Below, piece after piece: positions 17,991 through 25,944 of a stretch of 64,000 bases of DNA; the first letter of the stretch is position 1, and each line of letters starts with the position of its first letter. Under the pieces are notes generated by a model. It saw only the letters and a program-made list of their open reading frames with translations. It searched no databases and was not told the DNA's origin. The stretch is from the NCBI RefSeq assembly GCF_000832125.1, contig NZ_JPRK01000007.1:124001-188000 (forward strand), read 5' to 3'. The stretch is from Flavobacterium hibernum. GTDB lineage: Bacteria > Bacteroidota > Bacteroidia > Flavobacteriales > Flavobacteriaceae. The translations under genes and the position numbers were made by a program.

Positions 17991-18020
17991 AAAAAGCTAT
18001 CGATAAAGATAGCTTTTTTT
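17991..18020 (-). terminator. terminator of purB (possibly bidirectional)
   Basis: AAAAAGCTATC at 17991-18001 pairs with GATAGCTTTTT at 18008-18018 around six bases. Read on the minus strand it follows purB by about 22 nt and ends in a T run. Confidence 0.8.
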
Positions 18021-18042
18021 GAGAAAATATTTTAGGTTTTCT

Positions 18043-19389
18043 TTAAATTCCTACGTAATTACTAGGAGTTATTGCCATTAATTCGGCTCTAACAGCATCA
18101 GAAACTTCTAAAGTTGCAATAAAATTATGAATTGCTTTTTTATCAATAGCTTCATTAGTTCTTGTTAAACCTTTTAAAGCTTCGTAAGGGTTTGGATATG
18201 CTTCACGACGTAAGATGGTTTGAATTGCTTCTGCAACTACAGCCCAGTTTCTTTCTAAATCTTCGGCAAATTTAGCTTCGTTTAAAAGTAATTTATTCAA
18301 TCCTTTTAAAGAAGCTTCAAAAGCAATAATAGTGTGTCCCATTGGAACTCCAATGTTACGTAAAACAGTACTGTCAGTTAAATCACGTTGTAATCTTGAA
18401 ACTGGAAGTTTAGCCGAAAGGTGTTCGAAAATCGCATTAGCAATTCCTAAGTTGCCTTCAGAGTTTTCAAAATCAATTGGGTTAACTTTATGTGGCATTG
18501 CAGAGGAACCAATTTCTCCTGCTTTGATTTTTTGTTTAAAATAATCCATTGAAACATATGTCCAGATATCACGATCTAAATCGATGATAATGGTGTTGAT
18601 TCTTTTTAAAGCATCAAAAAATGCTGCAAAGTGATCGTAATGTTCAATTTGTGTTGTAGGGAAAGAGTGGTGTAAACCAAGATCTGTTTCTACAAATTTA
18701 TTACCAAACTGTTTCCAGTCGATTTGTGGATAAGCAACATGATGTGCATTGTAGTTTCCAGTTGCTCCACCAAATTTAGCTGCAAACGGAATGTTGAACA
18801 ACAAACGCATTTGCTCTTCAAGACGCTCCACAAAAACCAAAATTTCTTTACCCAAACGAGTAGGAGATGCAGGTTGTCCGTGTGTACGTGCTAACATTGG
18901 AATGTCTTTCCATTCTACACTTAATTCTTTTAATTTAGAAATTAAAGTAATTAAAGAAGGCATATAAACTTGCTCAAACGCATCTTTTGTAGAAAGCGGA
19001 ATTGCAGTGTTATTAATATCCTGAGATGTTAACCCGAAGTGAATGAATTCTTTGTATTGAGATAAACCCAATTTTTCGAAAGCATCTTTAATAAAGTACT
19101 CAACTGCTTTTACGTCATGGTTGGTTACTTTCTCAGTTTCTTTAATCCAAAGCGCATCTTCAGTCGAGAAATTTTTGTAAATGTTTCGTAAACTGTCGTA
19201 TAAATTTGAATTTACGCCTTGAAGTTGTGGTAAAGGAACTTCGCACAAAGCAATAAAGTATTCAACTTCAACTAATACGCGGTATTTTATTAAGGCTTCT
19301 TCTGAGAAAAAAGGCGCCAAAGAAAGAGTTTTACTTCTATATCTTCCGTCAATAGGAGATATAGCATTCAATTCGTTTAAAGTAGTCAT
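18043..19389 (-). CDS. purB: adenylosuccinate lyase
   Basis: This fumarase-superfamily enzyme catalyses two steps of purine synthesis: fumarate release from SAICAR and from adenylosuccinate. The signature loop GSSAMPHKVNPIDFENSEGN and the LTSQDINNTA segment are intact; the N-terminus LNELNAISPIDGRY is standard. With the ATG at 19389 it has 448 residues. An ATG nine codons upstream overlaps the promoter box at 19414-19421, so I reject it. Sequence type resembles the E. coli form (about 456 residues). Confidence 0.95.
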   Translation of the reverse strand: MTTLNELNAISPIDGRYRSKTLSLAPFFSEEALIKYRVLVEVEYFIALCEVPLPQLQGVNSNLYDSLRNIYKNFSTEDALWIKETEKVTNHDVKAVEYFIKDAFEKLGLSQYKEFIHFGLTSQDINNTAIPLSTKDAFEQVYMPSLITLISKLKELSVEWKDIPMLARTHGQPASPTRLGKEILVFVERLEEQMRLLFNIPFAAKFGGATGNYNAHHVAYPQIDWKQFGNKFVETDLGLHHSFPTTQIEHYDHFAAFFDALKRINTIIIDLDRDIWTYVSMDYFKQKIKAGEIGSSAMPHKVNPIDFENSEGNLGIANAIFEHLSAKLPVSRLQRDLTDSTVLRNIGVPMGHTIIAFEASLKGLNKLLLNEAKFAEDLERNWAVVAEAIQTILRREAYPNPYEALKGLTRTNEAIDKKAIHNFIATLEVSDAVRAELMAITPSNYVGI

Positions 19390-19413
19390 TGTTATGTTGT
19401 TTTTCGAAAGGTG

Positions 19414-19421
19414 CAAATATA
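19414..19421 (-). promoter_or_regulatory. -7 box TATATTTG of purB
   Basis: Exact TAnnTTTG on the minus strand, 24 nt before the chosen ATG at 19389 and overlapping the longer alternative start. Confidence 0.6.
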
Positions 19422-19467
19422 AACAGAATTTAGCGATTAGAGGTCATCAAATAGTCAATTCGTAGTT

Positions 19468-20157
19468 TTAAATTGATTTTAATCGATCTCTTAAATCCGA
19501 AACTCCTTCTGAAGCAATTTTAGCAATAACTTCAACTTTGTTTTGAATGTTTGGAATCGCAATTGGCTTTGGATCAATGTAAAAAACAGGTGTAATACTG
19601 TAAGTATATGAAATTAATCCAGCCGCAGGATATACCTGTAGTGAAGTTCCAATAACGGCGAAATAATCTGCTTTTTCAACAATCGATATTGCTTCTTCAA
19701 GTGCCGGAACATCTTCGCCAAACCAAACAATATGTGGTCGTAATTGATGTCCGTTTTTGTCGAGATCGCCCGTATATAAATCGTCGTTCCAATCCAGAAT
19801 CAAATCTCGATTTTGAGTACTTCGTACTTTTAGTAATTCTCCATGTAAATGCAAAACCTTTGTGCTTCCGGCACGTTCGTGTAAATCATCTACATTTTGA
19901 GTAATAATATGTACATCAAAATCTTGTTCTAATTCGGCTAAAATTTGATGTCCTAAATTTGGTTTTACTTCTTTGAGTTGTGCTCTGCGTTTGTTGTAAA
20001 AATCTAAAACCAATTCTTGATTTTTGCGCCAACCTTCGGGAGTTGCAACTTCCATAACATCATGACCTTCCCATAATCCGTCGCTGTCACGAAAAGTTTT
20101 AATGCCGCTTTCGGCGCTAATTCCTGCTCCGGTTAAAACTACTAATTTCTTCTTCAT
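19468..20157 (-). CDS. cobB: sirtuin NAD-dependent protein deacylase lacking the zinc site
   Basis: The 229-residue sirtuin removes acyl groups from lysine using NAD. NAD-binding GAGISAESGIKTFRDSDGLW lies at 10-29, QNVD at 87-90, and the catalytic His105 in VLHLHGE. Tyr54 and Arg57 form the YxxR pair that recognises succinyl or malonyl lysine in SIRT5/CobB. The protein contains no cysteine at all: the region that holds the four zinc ligands in CobB reads LDWNDDLYTGDLDKNGHQLR. Four nt separate it from the upstream GNAT gene, suggesting a paired acylation/deacylation unit. Confidence 0.88.
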   Translation of the reverse strand: MKKKLVVLTGAGISAESGIKTFRDSDGLWEGHDVMEVATPEGWRKNQELVLDFYNKRRAQLKEVKPNLGHQILAELEQDFDVHIITQNVDDLHERAGSTKVLHLHGELLKVRSTQNRDLILDWNDDLYTGDLDKNGHQLRPHIVWFGEDVPALEEAISIVEKADYFAVIGTSLQVYPAAGLISYTYSITPVFYIDPKPIAIPNIQNKVEVIAKIASEGVSDLRDRLKSI

Positions 20158-20161
20158 TTTA

Positions 20162-20683
20162 TTATTTCAAAGTTAGTTTCATTAATAAATCGGTTTGTTT
20201 TTGATCGCCTAAAACAAAAATATGCTTGTCAAATGCTACAAAACCATTCTTTTTGTAGAAATTCTGCGCTCTTAAATTTTCTTCCCAAACGCCTAACCAA
20301 ATATATTTTAAGTCAGCATCTTTGGTAATTTGTAAAGCTTTGTGGTATAAAAGCTGTCCCACTTTTAGTCCGTGAAATTCTTGTAAAACATAAATACGTT
20401 CTATTTCTAAGCCCTCTTTATCTTTCAATTCTGTTTGCGCTTCTCCAAAATTCACTTTTAGATATCCAAGAATTTGATCATCGATATGTGCAAAATAAAA
20501 TTCAGAATCAGGATTTGATAATTCTGTTGTTAGTTTGCCAATTGCAAATTTTTCATCTAAATAGTCTTTCATATTTTCCTCAGAATTATCTCCGGCAAAA
20601 GTTTCATAAAATGTTTCTCTACCTATTTTCTGTAACTTGGAAATTTCAGAAAGTTCGATTTTTTTAATTGCTGGTATTTTCAT
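20162..20683 (-). CDS. GNAT family N-acetyltransferase (PaiA-like)
   Basis: The 173-residue acetyltransferase has the acetyl-CoA segment IYVLQEFHGLKVGQLLYHKA (motif A, with HGLKVG in place of RGxGxG). The start GRETFYETFAGDNSEENMKDYL resembles PaiA-type polyamine acetyltransferases, and NFYKKNGFVAF is the usual C-terminal motif. The acceptor is unknown. It is the first gene of a two-gene unit with the sirtuin and has a -33/-7 promoter 26 nt upstream. Confidence 0.85.
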   Translation of the reverse strand: MKIPAIKKIELSEISKLQKIGRETFYETFAGDNSEENMKDYLDEKFAIGKLTTELSNPDSEFYFAHIDDQILGYLKVNFGEAQTELKDKEGLEIERIYVLQEFHGLKVGQLLYHKALQITKDADLKYIWLGVWEENLRAQNFYKKNGFVAFDKHIFVLGDQKQTDLLMKLTLK

Positions 20684-20708
20684 ATTCTGATATTTTATGG
20701 AATGAATT

Positions 20709-20738
20709 CAAAGATAATCAAATGCTAAATTTTTCAAA
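20709..20738 (-). promoter_or_regulatory. promoter of the GNAT-sirtuin operon
   Basis: On the minus strand TTTG (20735-20738) and TATCTTTG (20709-20716) are 18 nt apart, matching the -33/-7 layout. Confidence 0.65.
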
Positions 20739-20777
20739 CTAAATACTTATTTTAGCCAATATTAAATAACCTCAAAA

Positions 20778-21413
20778 TTGGCTGCTGAACTTAAAGTAAA
20801 GATTAAAAGAAGTTTTTTAGATAATTATTACAGACCTTTGCATCTTCATCCTGAATTTATTCATTTTGAAGATAAAGATTTAGTAAATAATAGTTTTACA
20901 TCTTTTAAAGCTTCTGATATCAAAGATTTTCGATGTGGTGTTAATTGGTTTAAGTACTACTTTGTTTTTGGTCGCGAATACCAATTCTACATTAGAAACT
21001 ACAATAATGAAGTTTTAAAAATTAAGTTCAATTCTTATTTAGGAATAAAGAAAAAAGAAAAGCATAATCTATACGTCAGTATCATTAATACCCTTTGGGA
21101 TTTATATTTTACCAAACAAGTCAATGACTTTTTGCAAGAATTTGAAGCAGGAGAATGTTTCTATATTGGAGATGTTGTTATTAATCCTGAAGGTGTTATA
21201 ATAGCTGTTTCAAAATTGATGAAACAAGAAAAAGTACTAATTTCTTGGGATGATTTGAGATTTAGATTATTCAATTCATATTTTTCTATTTATTCTAAAG
21301 CAAACCCAATAGAAATTAATAGAGGATATTCATATAAAGAAGATTGGAATACTTTTGTATTATATGATGTAATAAAGAAAATACTTAGTAATAAAAAAAT
21401 AAATAATGATTGA
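20778..21413 (+). CDS. hypothetical protein upstream of trmH
   Basis: The 211-residue soluble protein is rich in aromatic and basic residues (NYYRPLHLHPEFIHFED, KYYFVFGREYQFYIRNY). It has no signal peptide or membrane helix. I do not recognise a family. The only suitable start after the in-frame stop at 20763 is TTG at 20778. The stop overlaps the trmH start by 8 nt, so the two are translationally coupled. TATTTTAG at 20748-20755 is one base off a -7 box. Confidence 0.7.
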   Translation: MAAELKVKIKRSFLDNYYRPLHLHPEFIHFEDKDLVNNSFTSFKASDIKDFRCGVNWFKYYFVFGREYQFYIRNYNNEVLKIKFNSYLGIKKKEKHNLYVSIINTLWDLYFTKQVNDFLQEFEAGECFYIGDVVINPEGVIIAVSKLMKQEKVLISWDDLRFRLFNSYFSIYSKANPIEINRGYSYKEDWNTFVLYDVIKKILSNKKINND

Positions 21414-22068
21414 TTTAGATTACCTCGCTTTTCTCGAAAATATACTAACAGATAATCGCAAGGAGAGATTCCTGAATGTACTCGGGAATCGTACCAAACA
21501 TTTTACAATTGCAGTCGAAGATGTTTTTCAGATGCACAATACAAGCGCAGTTATGCGTAGCTGCGAAGTTTTTGGAATACAGGAATTAAATGTTGTCGAG
21601 CAGCGTTACGGAAAAAAAATTGACAAAGAAATTGCAATGGGTGCTCAAAAATGGGTCGATATTAACCAGTTTGACTCGGTTACCAATTGTATTTCGACTT
21701 TAAAAAATCAAGGATATCAAATTATTGCAACAACGCCACATGAAAATGATTGTTTGCTGGAGGATTTCGATATTACTAAACCAAGTGCACTATTTTTTGG
21801 GACAGAAAGAGATGGTTTATCTGAAGAAATTCTGGAAAAAGCCGATGGTTTTCTAAAAATACCAATGGTTGGTTTTACAGAGAGTTTAAATATTTCTGTT
21901 TCGGCAGCCATCATTATTCAGAACTTAACAAACCGATTACGCAATTCAGATATCGATTGGCATTTATCCAACGAAGAAATTTTGGAAAAACGTTTGTCTT
22001 GGGCAAGAAATTCAATTAAAGATATAAAACGAATTGAAGTTAGATATTACGAAGAAAATCCTAGATAA
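21406..22068 (+). CDS. trmH: TrmH/SpoU family RNA 2'-O-methyltransferase
   Basis: The 220-residue SPOUT methyltransferase has motif 1 NTSAVMRSCEVFGI, motif 2 FFGTERDGLSEE and motif 3 MVGFTESLNISVSAAI, which form the trefoil-knot SAM site. The N-terminal helix and the C-terminal ILEKRLSWARNSIKDI match TrmH, which methylates G18 of tRNA. The subfamily call is good but not certain. It overlaps the end of the upstream hypothetical gene. Confidence 0.9.
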   Translation: MIDLDYLAFLENILTDNRKERFLNVLGNRTKHFTIAVEDVFQMHNTSAVMRSCEVFGIQELNVVEQRYGKKIDKEIAMGAQKWVDINQFDSVTNCISTLKNQGYQIIATTPHENDCLLEDFDITKPSALFFGTERDGLSEEILEKADGFLKIPMVGFTESLNISVSAAIIIQNLTNRLRNSDIDWHLSNEEILEKRLSWARNSIKDIKRIEVRYYEENPR

Positions 22069-22078
22069 AAGTTAGCCA

Positions 22079-22131
22079 CGAATTACACAAATTTTCACTA
22101 ATTAAAATAGTTTAAAAATTTGTGTAATTCG
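22079..22131. repeat. CGAATTACACAAATTTT inverted repeat
   Basis: The 17-nt arms at 22079-22095 and 22115-22131 are perfectly complementary. It starts 11 nt after the trmH stop. Related sequences are at 59007-59077 and as the outer arms of the element at 12468-12638. Between it and the barrel gene lies a CTTTGTTACTTTGTGCC-type tract. Confidence 0.75.
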
Positions 22132-22180
22132 TAACTAAAAAGCCTTTGTTACTTTGTGCCTTTGCAACTTTGAACCTTTT

Positions 22181-23140
22181 CTATAAAGTATAATTCAAAT
22201 TTACACTCCATCTATAATTAGCTTCCATATTTCCGTTAGAAAGATTTTGACTAATAGGCAGCATAGCATTTATTCCAACCGAAAATTTATCTTTTCCGGC
22301 TTCAATACCAAATTTTCCAAACAAGATATCACCGGCAGTATTAGGTAAATCCAAATTATGTTGTCTGTTCGTTTGATACATTTCGCCAGCCAAACCAGCT
22401 TGCGGAACAATTTGAACCGATTTTAAATCGAACAAATAAAAGAATGTTCCAGCATAATTAAATTGATCACCGTATTGGTAATTTTTACTGTTTTCAGTTT
22501 TAAAAATGTAATTTAAAGTTGTGTTTAATCCTAGATTTTTGTGCTTAATTACATATTCAGAAATCAACGGAAAGTCCCAACTTCCGGTTCCTAACTGAAA
22601 ACTCTGGTTGACACTTCCTAAATTATTCGCCTCTGTAAATTTTCCTGTCGGAAGTTTTACACCTCCACCAAGATTTACTTTATGCGTAAAAAAAGTGCTG
22701 TCTTTCTTTGTTTCAAAAACCGTATACAATGCCATTACGGTAATATCGCCCAAACCCTGAATACTTTCGGTTCCGGCAGTTAATTTTCGGTCATTAAAAT
22801 GATATGGAACTAATGCCGAAATTTGAATTTTATCTGTCACAGGAATTCTTGCCCAAGCCTGAATTGTATTAAAATTTTCGTCAATCCACGGAGAGTTGGC
22901 AAAGATTCCGTCGCGACTCGTATAACTTTGTTTCATGTATCGTAAGCCTACAAAATTATTGTTTAGCATCGAACCAAAACCCATACTTCCGCCACTTGCA
23001 GAGCAACCGCAAGCATCGCAGTCAAAATCTTCCATCATTGCCAAACGCTGAAAAGTAAAAGTCGAAATACTATCTTTTACTGTAGAACTAAAGGCCGAAA
23101 AACCAATGAATAAAGTGCAGATAACTATTATTTTTTTCAT
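22181..23140 (-). CDS. outer-membrane barrel with N-terminal CDACGC motif
   Basis: This 319-residue secreted protein has a signal peptide (residues 1-19) and then a short Cys-rich stretch FDCDACGCSASGGSMGFG with Cys41, Cys44 and Cys46. The remainder is an amphipathic beta-barrel with aromatic girdles (KIQISALVPYHFND, VNLGGGVKLPTG, RWSVNLNYTL). The family is known to me only as an unnamed transporter-like barrel of Bacteroidota. Location downstream of MbnH and MbnP homologues, and the metal-binding look of the Cys motif, suggest metal (copper) traffic; that is inference. A 271-nt gap with two repeat elements separates it from the MbnH gene. Confidence 0.75.
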   Translation of the reverse strand: MKKIIVICTLFIGFSAFSSTVKDSISTFTFQRLAMMEDFDCDACGCSASGGSMGFGSMLNNNFVGLRYMKQSYTSRDGIFANSPWIDENFNTIQAWARIPVTDKIQISALVPYHFNDRKLTAGTESIQGLGDITVMALYTVFETKKDSTFFTHKVNLGGGVKLPTGKFTEANNLGSVNQSFQLGTGSWDFPLISEYVIKHKNLGLNTTLNYIFKTENSKNYQYGDQFNYAGTFFYLFDLKSVQIVPQAGLAGEMYQTNRQHNLDLPNTAGDILFGKFGIEAGKDKFSVGINAMLPISQNLSNGNMEANYRWSVNLNYTL

Positions 23141-23161
23141 TTTAATTATTTTTTTTAGAAG

Positions 23162-23240
23162 CTAATCCCGCTTTCGGCTATATCTTTTTTAAGGCGAAGA
23201 AAAATCGCCTCAAAAAAGGATACCGCCTCTATCGGGGCTA
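23162..23240. repeat. dispersed repeat, TAGCCC family (full copy)
   Basis: It opens TAATCCCGCTTTCGGC and closes CTCTATCGGGGCTA. Inner arms AGGCGA and TCGCCT (23192-23197, 23205-23210) form a hairpin, with flanking TATATCTTTTTT and AAAAAAGGATA. It behaves as a long imperfect palindrome; it is the clearest of four copies in the window. Confidence 0.65.
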
Positions 23241-23293
23241 GGACTTCAGTTTTCATTATAAATTTATTTTTTACTACTCATGATAACACAATC

Positions 23294-23394
23294 TTGTCAT
23301 TTCGACGAAGGAGAAATCACACTTGTTGGTCGACAAAGATTGGCACTTTTTTTAAAGAGTTTCTAGTGTGATTTCTCCTTCGTCGAAATGACAA
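23294..23394. repeat. 101-bp inverted-repeat element, type 1
   Basis: The arms at 23294-23323 and 23365-23394 are perfect 30-nt complements beginning TTGTCATTTCGACGAAGGAG, around a 41-nt spacer. They are homologous to the arms at 74-105 and 150-181. It ends 17 nt after the stop of the MbnH gene. Confidence 0.85.
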
Positions 23395-23411
23395 ATTTTA
23401 GTGATGTTTTT

Positions 23412-24452
23412 TTAAAACTCAGAAAAACGTTTATCAGTCAAATACTGATTATCTGTCAGTGTTTTTAGAAAAGCAATTATTTGTTGTTTTTCGCTTGCTG
23501 AAAGAGTAATTCCAAATTTTCCATTTTGTTTCAAGATTGGATCTAAAGTCGGAGAATCCTCAATTCCGCTAGCATAATGATCTAAAACTCCTTCAAGAGT
23601 TCCAAATCGTCCATCGTGCATATAAGGACCAGTAACTTCTACATTTCGCAAACTTGGCACTTTAAATTTATAATAATCACTCGCCAGTTCTGTTACTCTA
23701 TAACGTCCAATATCATTAACCATTGGGTTTACAGCCAAACCATTATTGCGAAACGAATTATCAGTTTGTAAATCTGTTGCGTGACATGAGGCACATTTAG
23801 ATTTAAATAAATCGTATCCAGCCAATTCATCGGTTGATAAACTTCCGCCAGTTTCATTTCGCCTGAATTTGTCAAATCTTGAGTTAGATGAGGTAACCAT
23901 AACCATAAATTGCGAAAGCGCTTTCAGCATATTTTCGGTTGTAATTGCGCCATCGTCAAAGGCCTGGCCAAATAGTTTTTTATAGTCTTTGTCTGCTTTC
24001 ATCATTTTTAAAATAGCATTCAAATCGCCATTCATTTCAATAATACTTTTAAGCGGAATAAGTGGTTGCAAGTCTAAATGATCTGAGGCTCCGTCGTACA
24101 TAAAGACACTTTGGTAAGCCAGATTTTGAATTGATGGTGTATTTCTAGTTCCTTGAGCGTTGTCTACACCATGACTTACAGTGTGTCCGTGGTGTGTAAA
24201 AGCATTGGCTTGAATGTGGCAAAAGCCGCAGGAAACTACTCCGTCAGAGGCTAAACGTCCGTCATAAAACAGTTTTTTTCCCAGTTCAAACCCTTTTTCT
24301 GTTGGCGGATTCTGTGTAATGTTATACGCTAAAGCAGGAAAATTTGACGGAACAGTAAATTCTAAAGGAATATTTACATATTCGTCGTCCTGATCAGAGC
24401 AACTCCACAACAACGGAATCATCAACCATAGAAAATATTTTATTTTCAGCAT
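23412..24452 (-). CDS. mbnH: MbnH/MauG-type di-heme enzyme, lipoprotein
   Basis: The 346-residue lipoprotein has lipobox LLWSC (Cys18) and two c-heme motifs, Cys75-GF-Cys78-His79 and Cys220-AS-Cys223-His224, with VTGPYMHDGRF after the second heme. It belongs to the bacterial di-heme peroxidase/MauG family. Its immediate upstream neighbour encodes an MbnP homologue; in methanotrophs MbnH oxidises a tryptophan of MbnP to kynurenine. I therefore call it MbnH-like; plain peroxidase activity cannot be excluded from sequence. It shares the family with the peroxidase at 4629-6401 but lacks the extra N-terminal domain. Confidence 0.85.
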   Translation of the reverse strand: MLKIKYFLWLMIPLLWSCSDQDDEYVNIPLEFTVPSNFPALAYNITQNPPTEKGFELGKKLFYDGRLASDGVVSCGFCHIQANAFTHHGHTVSHGVDNAQGTRNTPSIQNLAYQSVFMYDGASDHLDLQPLIPLKSIIEMNGDLNAILKMMKADKDYKKLFGQAFDDGAITTENMLKALSQFMVMVTSSNSRFDKFRRNETGGSLSTDELAGYDLFKSKCASCHATDLQTDNSFRNNGLAVNPMVNDIGRYRVTELASDYYKFKVPSLRNVEVTGPYMHDGRFGTLEGVLDHYASGIEDSPTLDPILKQNGKFGITLSASEKQQIIAFLKTLTDNQYLTDKRFSEF

Positions 24453-24556
24453 GATTTCTTTGATTTTTTTAGAAGCACAAAAGGTATTTAATCTAAATAC
24501 TTATAGAAGGAATTGTTGTTTTTGCTAAAACATAACTTTTGTGCTCCTGAAAATAA

Positions 24557-25357
24557 TTAGTCGTTGTGTACGTGATCTACTCTAAACATAGCGCTGATGT
24601 TTTGGGTAATTAAAGGCAAATTTGCTCCACCCATAATCATAGCGCCCATTCCGCCCATGTTGTTGTCTGAAAGTTTGATCTTGTTTTTACCATCAATGAT
24701 TTTAGAAAGATCTGTAATCAAGTGAACTTCTGGAGTAATTGTAGTACGTACCAAAGCTTTTGTTGGCATATCTACAGTAACTTCGGTGTAATTATAATCT
24801 GTTCCGGTTTTTCCGGTATGAATCATAAAAGATGTTGGAGTAGTAACGGTTGGCGAAGTAAAAGTACCTTCGAAAGCCAGAAATTTGTAGCCCGCAGCCC
24901 AAGACCACATCATACCTGCAGCATCTGCTTTAGCAAGAAAATCTCCCTGACCCGAAGCGCCTAATTTCCATTGATCTTCATCAACTCCAATTCCAAATTT
25001 TACTTTTACATAATCTCCGGCAGGAACATCTGTAAGTTCAAATTCGCGTCCGGCAGCAGTTGCTTCGTCAGCAATAAAATAGCTTTTGCTTTTTGGATAC
25101 GTAAAAGTAGTTCCGTCAGCTTTAGTTAAAACCACATTGCTAATAATGTATTTTACTAAACTAATTTTAAGTACTTCGTTATTAGAAGTTGTATTTCCTT
25201 GAGTGTTTAAAATAAGATCGTTTGAGCCGTAAGCATTATCGAACTCTAAAATTAGTTTTCCGTTTCCTGAAACTTCTTGATTATCGTCGTTTGAACATGA
25301 AACTAGAGCGATAGAAAGTGTTACAATAGCAAATGCTCTGTATAAAGTATTTTTCAT
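24557..25357 (-). CDS. mbnP: MbnP family copper-binding lipoprotein
   Basis: The 266-residue lipoprotein has lipobox ALVSC (Cys21), then a beta-sandwich. The hallmark GMMWSWAAGYKFLAFEG occurs at 149-165, with Trp151 and Trp153 in the motif around the Trp that MbnH modifies in methanotroph MbnP. Other family segments are KLILEFDN, KYIISNVVLTKADG and VKFGIGVDEDQWK. MbnP binds copper; here no methanobactin gene is seen, so it probably serves copper handling in a different setting. It lies 104 nt upstream of the di-heme gene and downstream of the small Cys protein. Confidence 0.9.
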   Translation of the reverse strand: MKNTLYRAFAIVTLSIALVSCSNDDNQEVSGNGKLILEFDNAYGSNDLILNTQGNTTSNNEVLKISLVKYIISNVVLTKADGTTFTYPKSKSYFIADEATAAGREFELTDVPAGDYVKVKFGIGVDEDQWKLGASGQGDFLAKADAAGMMWSWAAGYKFLAFEGTFTSPTVTTPTSFMIHTGKTGTDYNYTEVTVDMPTKALVRTTITPEVHLITDLSKIIDGKNKIKLSDNNMGGMGAMIMGGANLPLITQNISAMFRVDHVHND

Positions 25358-25474
25358 TTTATGAATTTTATATAATTTAATTTTTAAATGTAAAAGGTGC
25401 GTAAACGCTTTTTCATTGATTTTAAAACAATGAAAAATGATTTCAGTTATGAAAATGAAATCTGATTTAAAAAA

Positions 25475-25852
25475 TTATATAAAATAGGATGGAGGACGAA
25501 AAGTAGCGATAGAAACTGCAATTGGTTTTGCATCTAATGAAGCAAAAAGATTTGCTTTAGATTGAATAGGTGCTACTAATTTGTATTCTGTTGTGAAGGT
25601 ATTTTGAATGTAAACAATCTCTGCTTTTTCTTTCAGGTTGTTTTGCATTTTCTTTTCGTTATCGGCGTATTTTTTTAAACTTTTTTGAAGTTCACAACGG
25701 CCGTTACATGTATTAAAAACCATTTTTCGTTGTACACAAATGGTTTTTGTAATTTCATCCTGATTTATTTTGAATGAAGTATAAACAAAGAAACTGCCAA
25801 ATGATGGCACTAATAGCATACATGAAAGTAATATGATAAAAAACTTCTTCAA
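25475..25852 (-). CDS. small secreted protein with C-x9-C-NGR-C motif
   Basis: The 125-residue protein has a hydrophobic N-terminal segment (residues 3-25), a signal or membrane anchor. It then has Cys39, Cys49 and Cys53 in CVQRKMVFNTCNGRCELQKS, followed by a lysine-rich coiled-coil-like helix and a C-terminal FRPPSYFI. Small proteins with CNGKC-type motifs are common next to metal genes in Bacteroidota (from memory). The start is TTG at 25852; a -7 box TACTTTTG lies 23 nt upstream. It is first in the cluster with MbnP and MbnH. Thiol-based copper binding is plausible but not shown. Confidence 0.75.
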   Translation of the reverse strand: MKKFFIILLSCMLLVPSFGSFFVYTSFKINQDEITKTICVQRKMVFNTCNGRCELQKSLKKYADNEKKMQNNLKEKAEIVYIQNTFTTEYKLVAPIQSKANLFASLDAKPIAVSIATFRPPSYFI

Positions 25853-25875
25853 GAGTTGTTTCGTTGTTTCGAATG

Positions 25876-25883
25876 CAAAAGTA
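25876..25883 (-). promoter_or_regulatory. -7 box TACTTTTG of the copper cluster
   Basis: Exact TAnnTTTG on the minus strand, 23 nt before the TTG start of the small Cys protein. No clear -33 element. Confidence 0.55.
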
Positions 25884-25944
25884 CATTTTATTCTTTTTAA
25901 ATATTATGATTTTTGTCATTTAACATAAAAGTTTTTTAGTCGCA

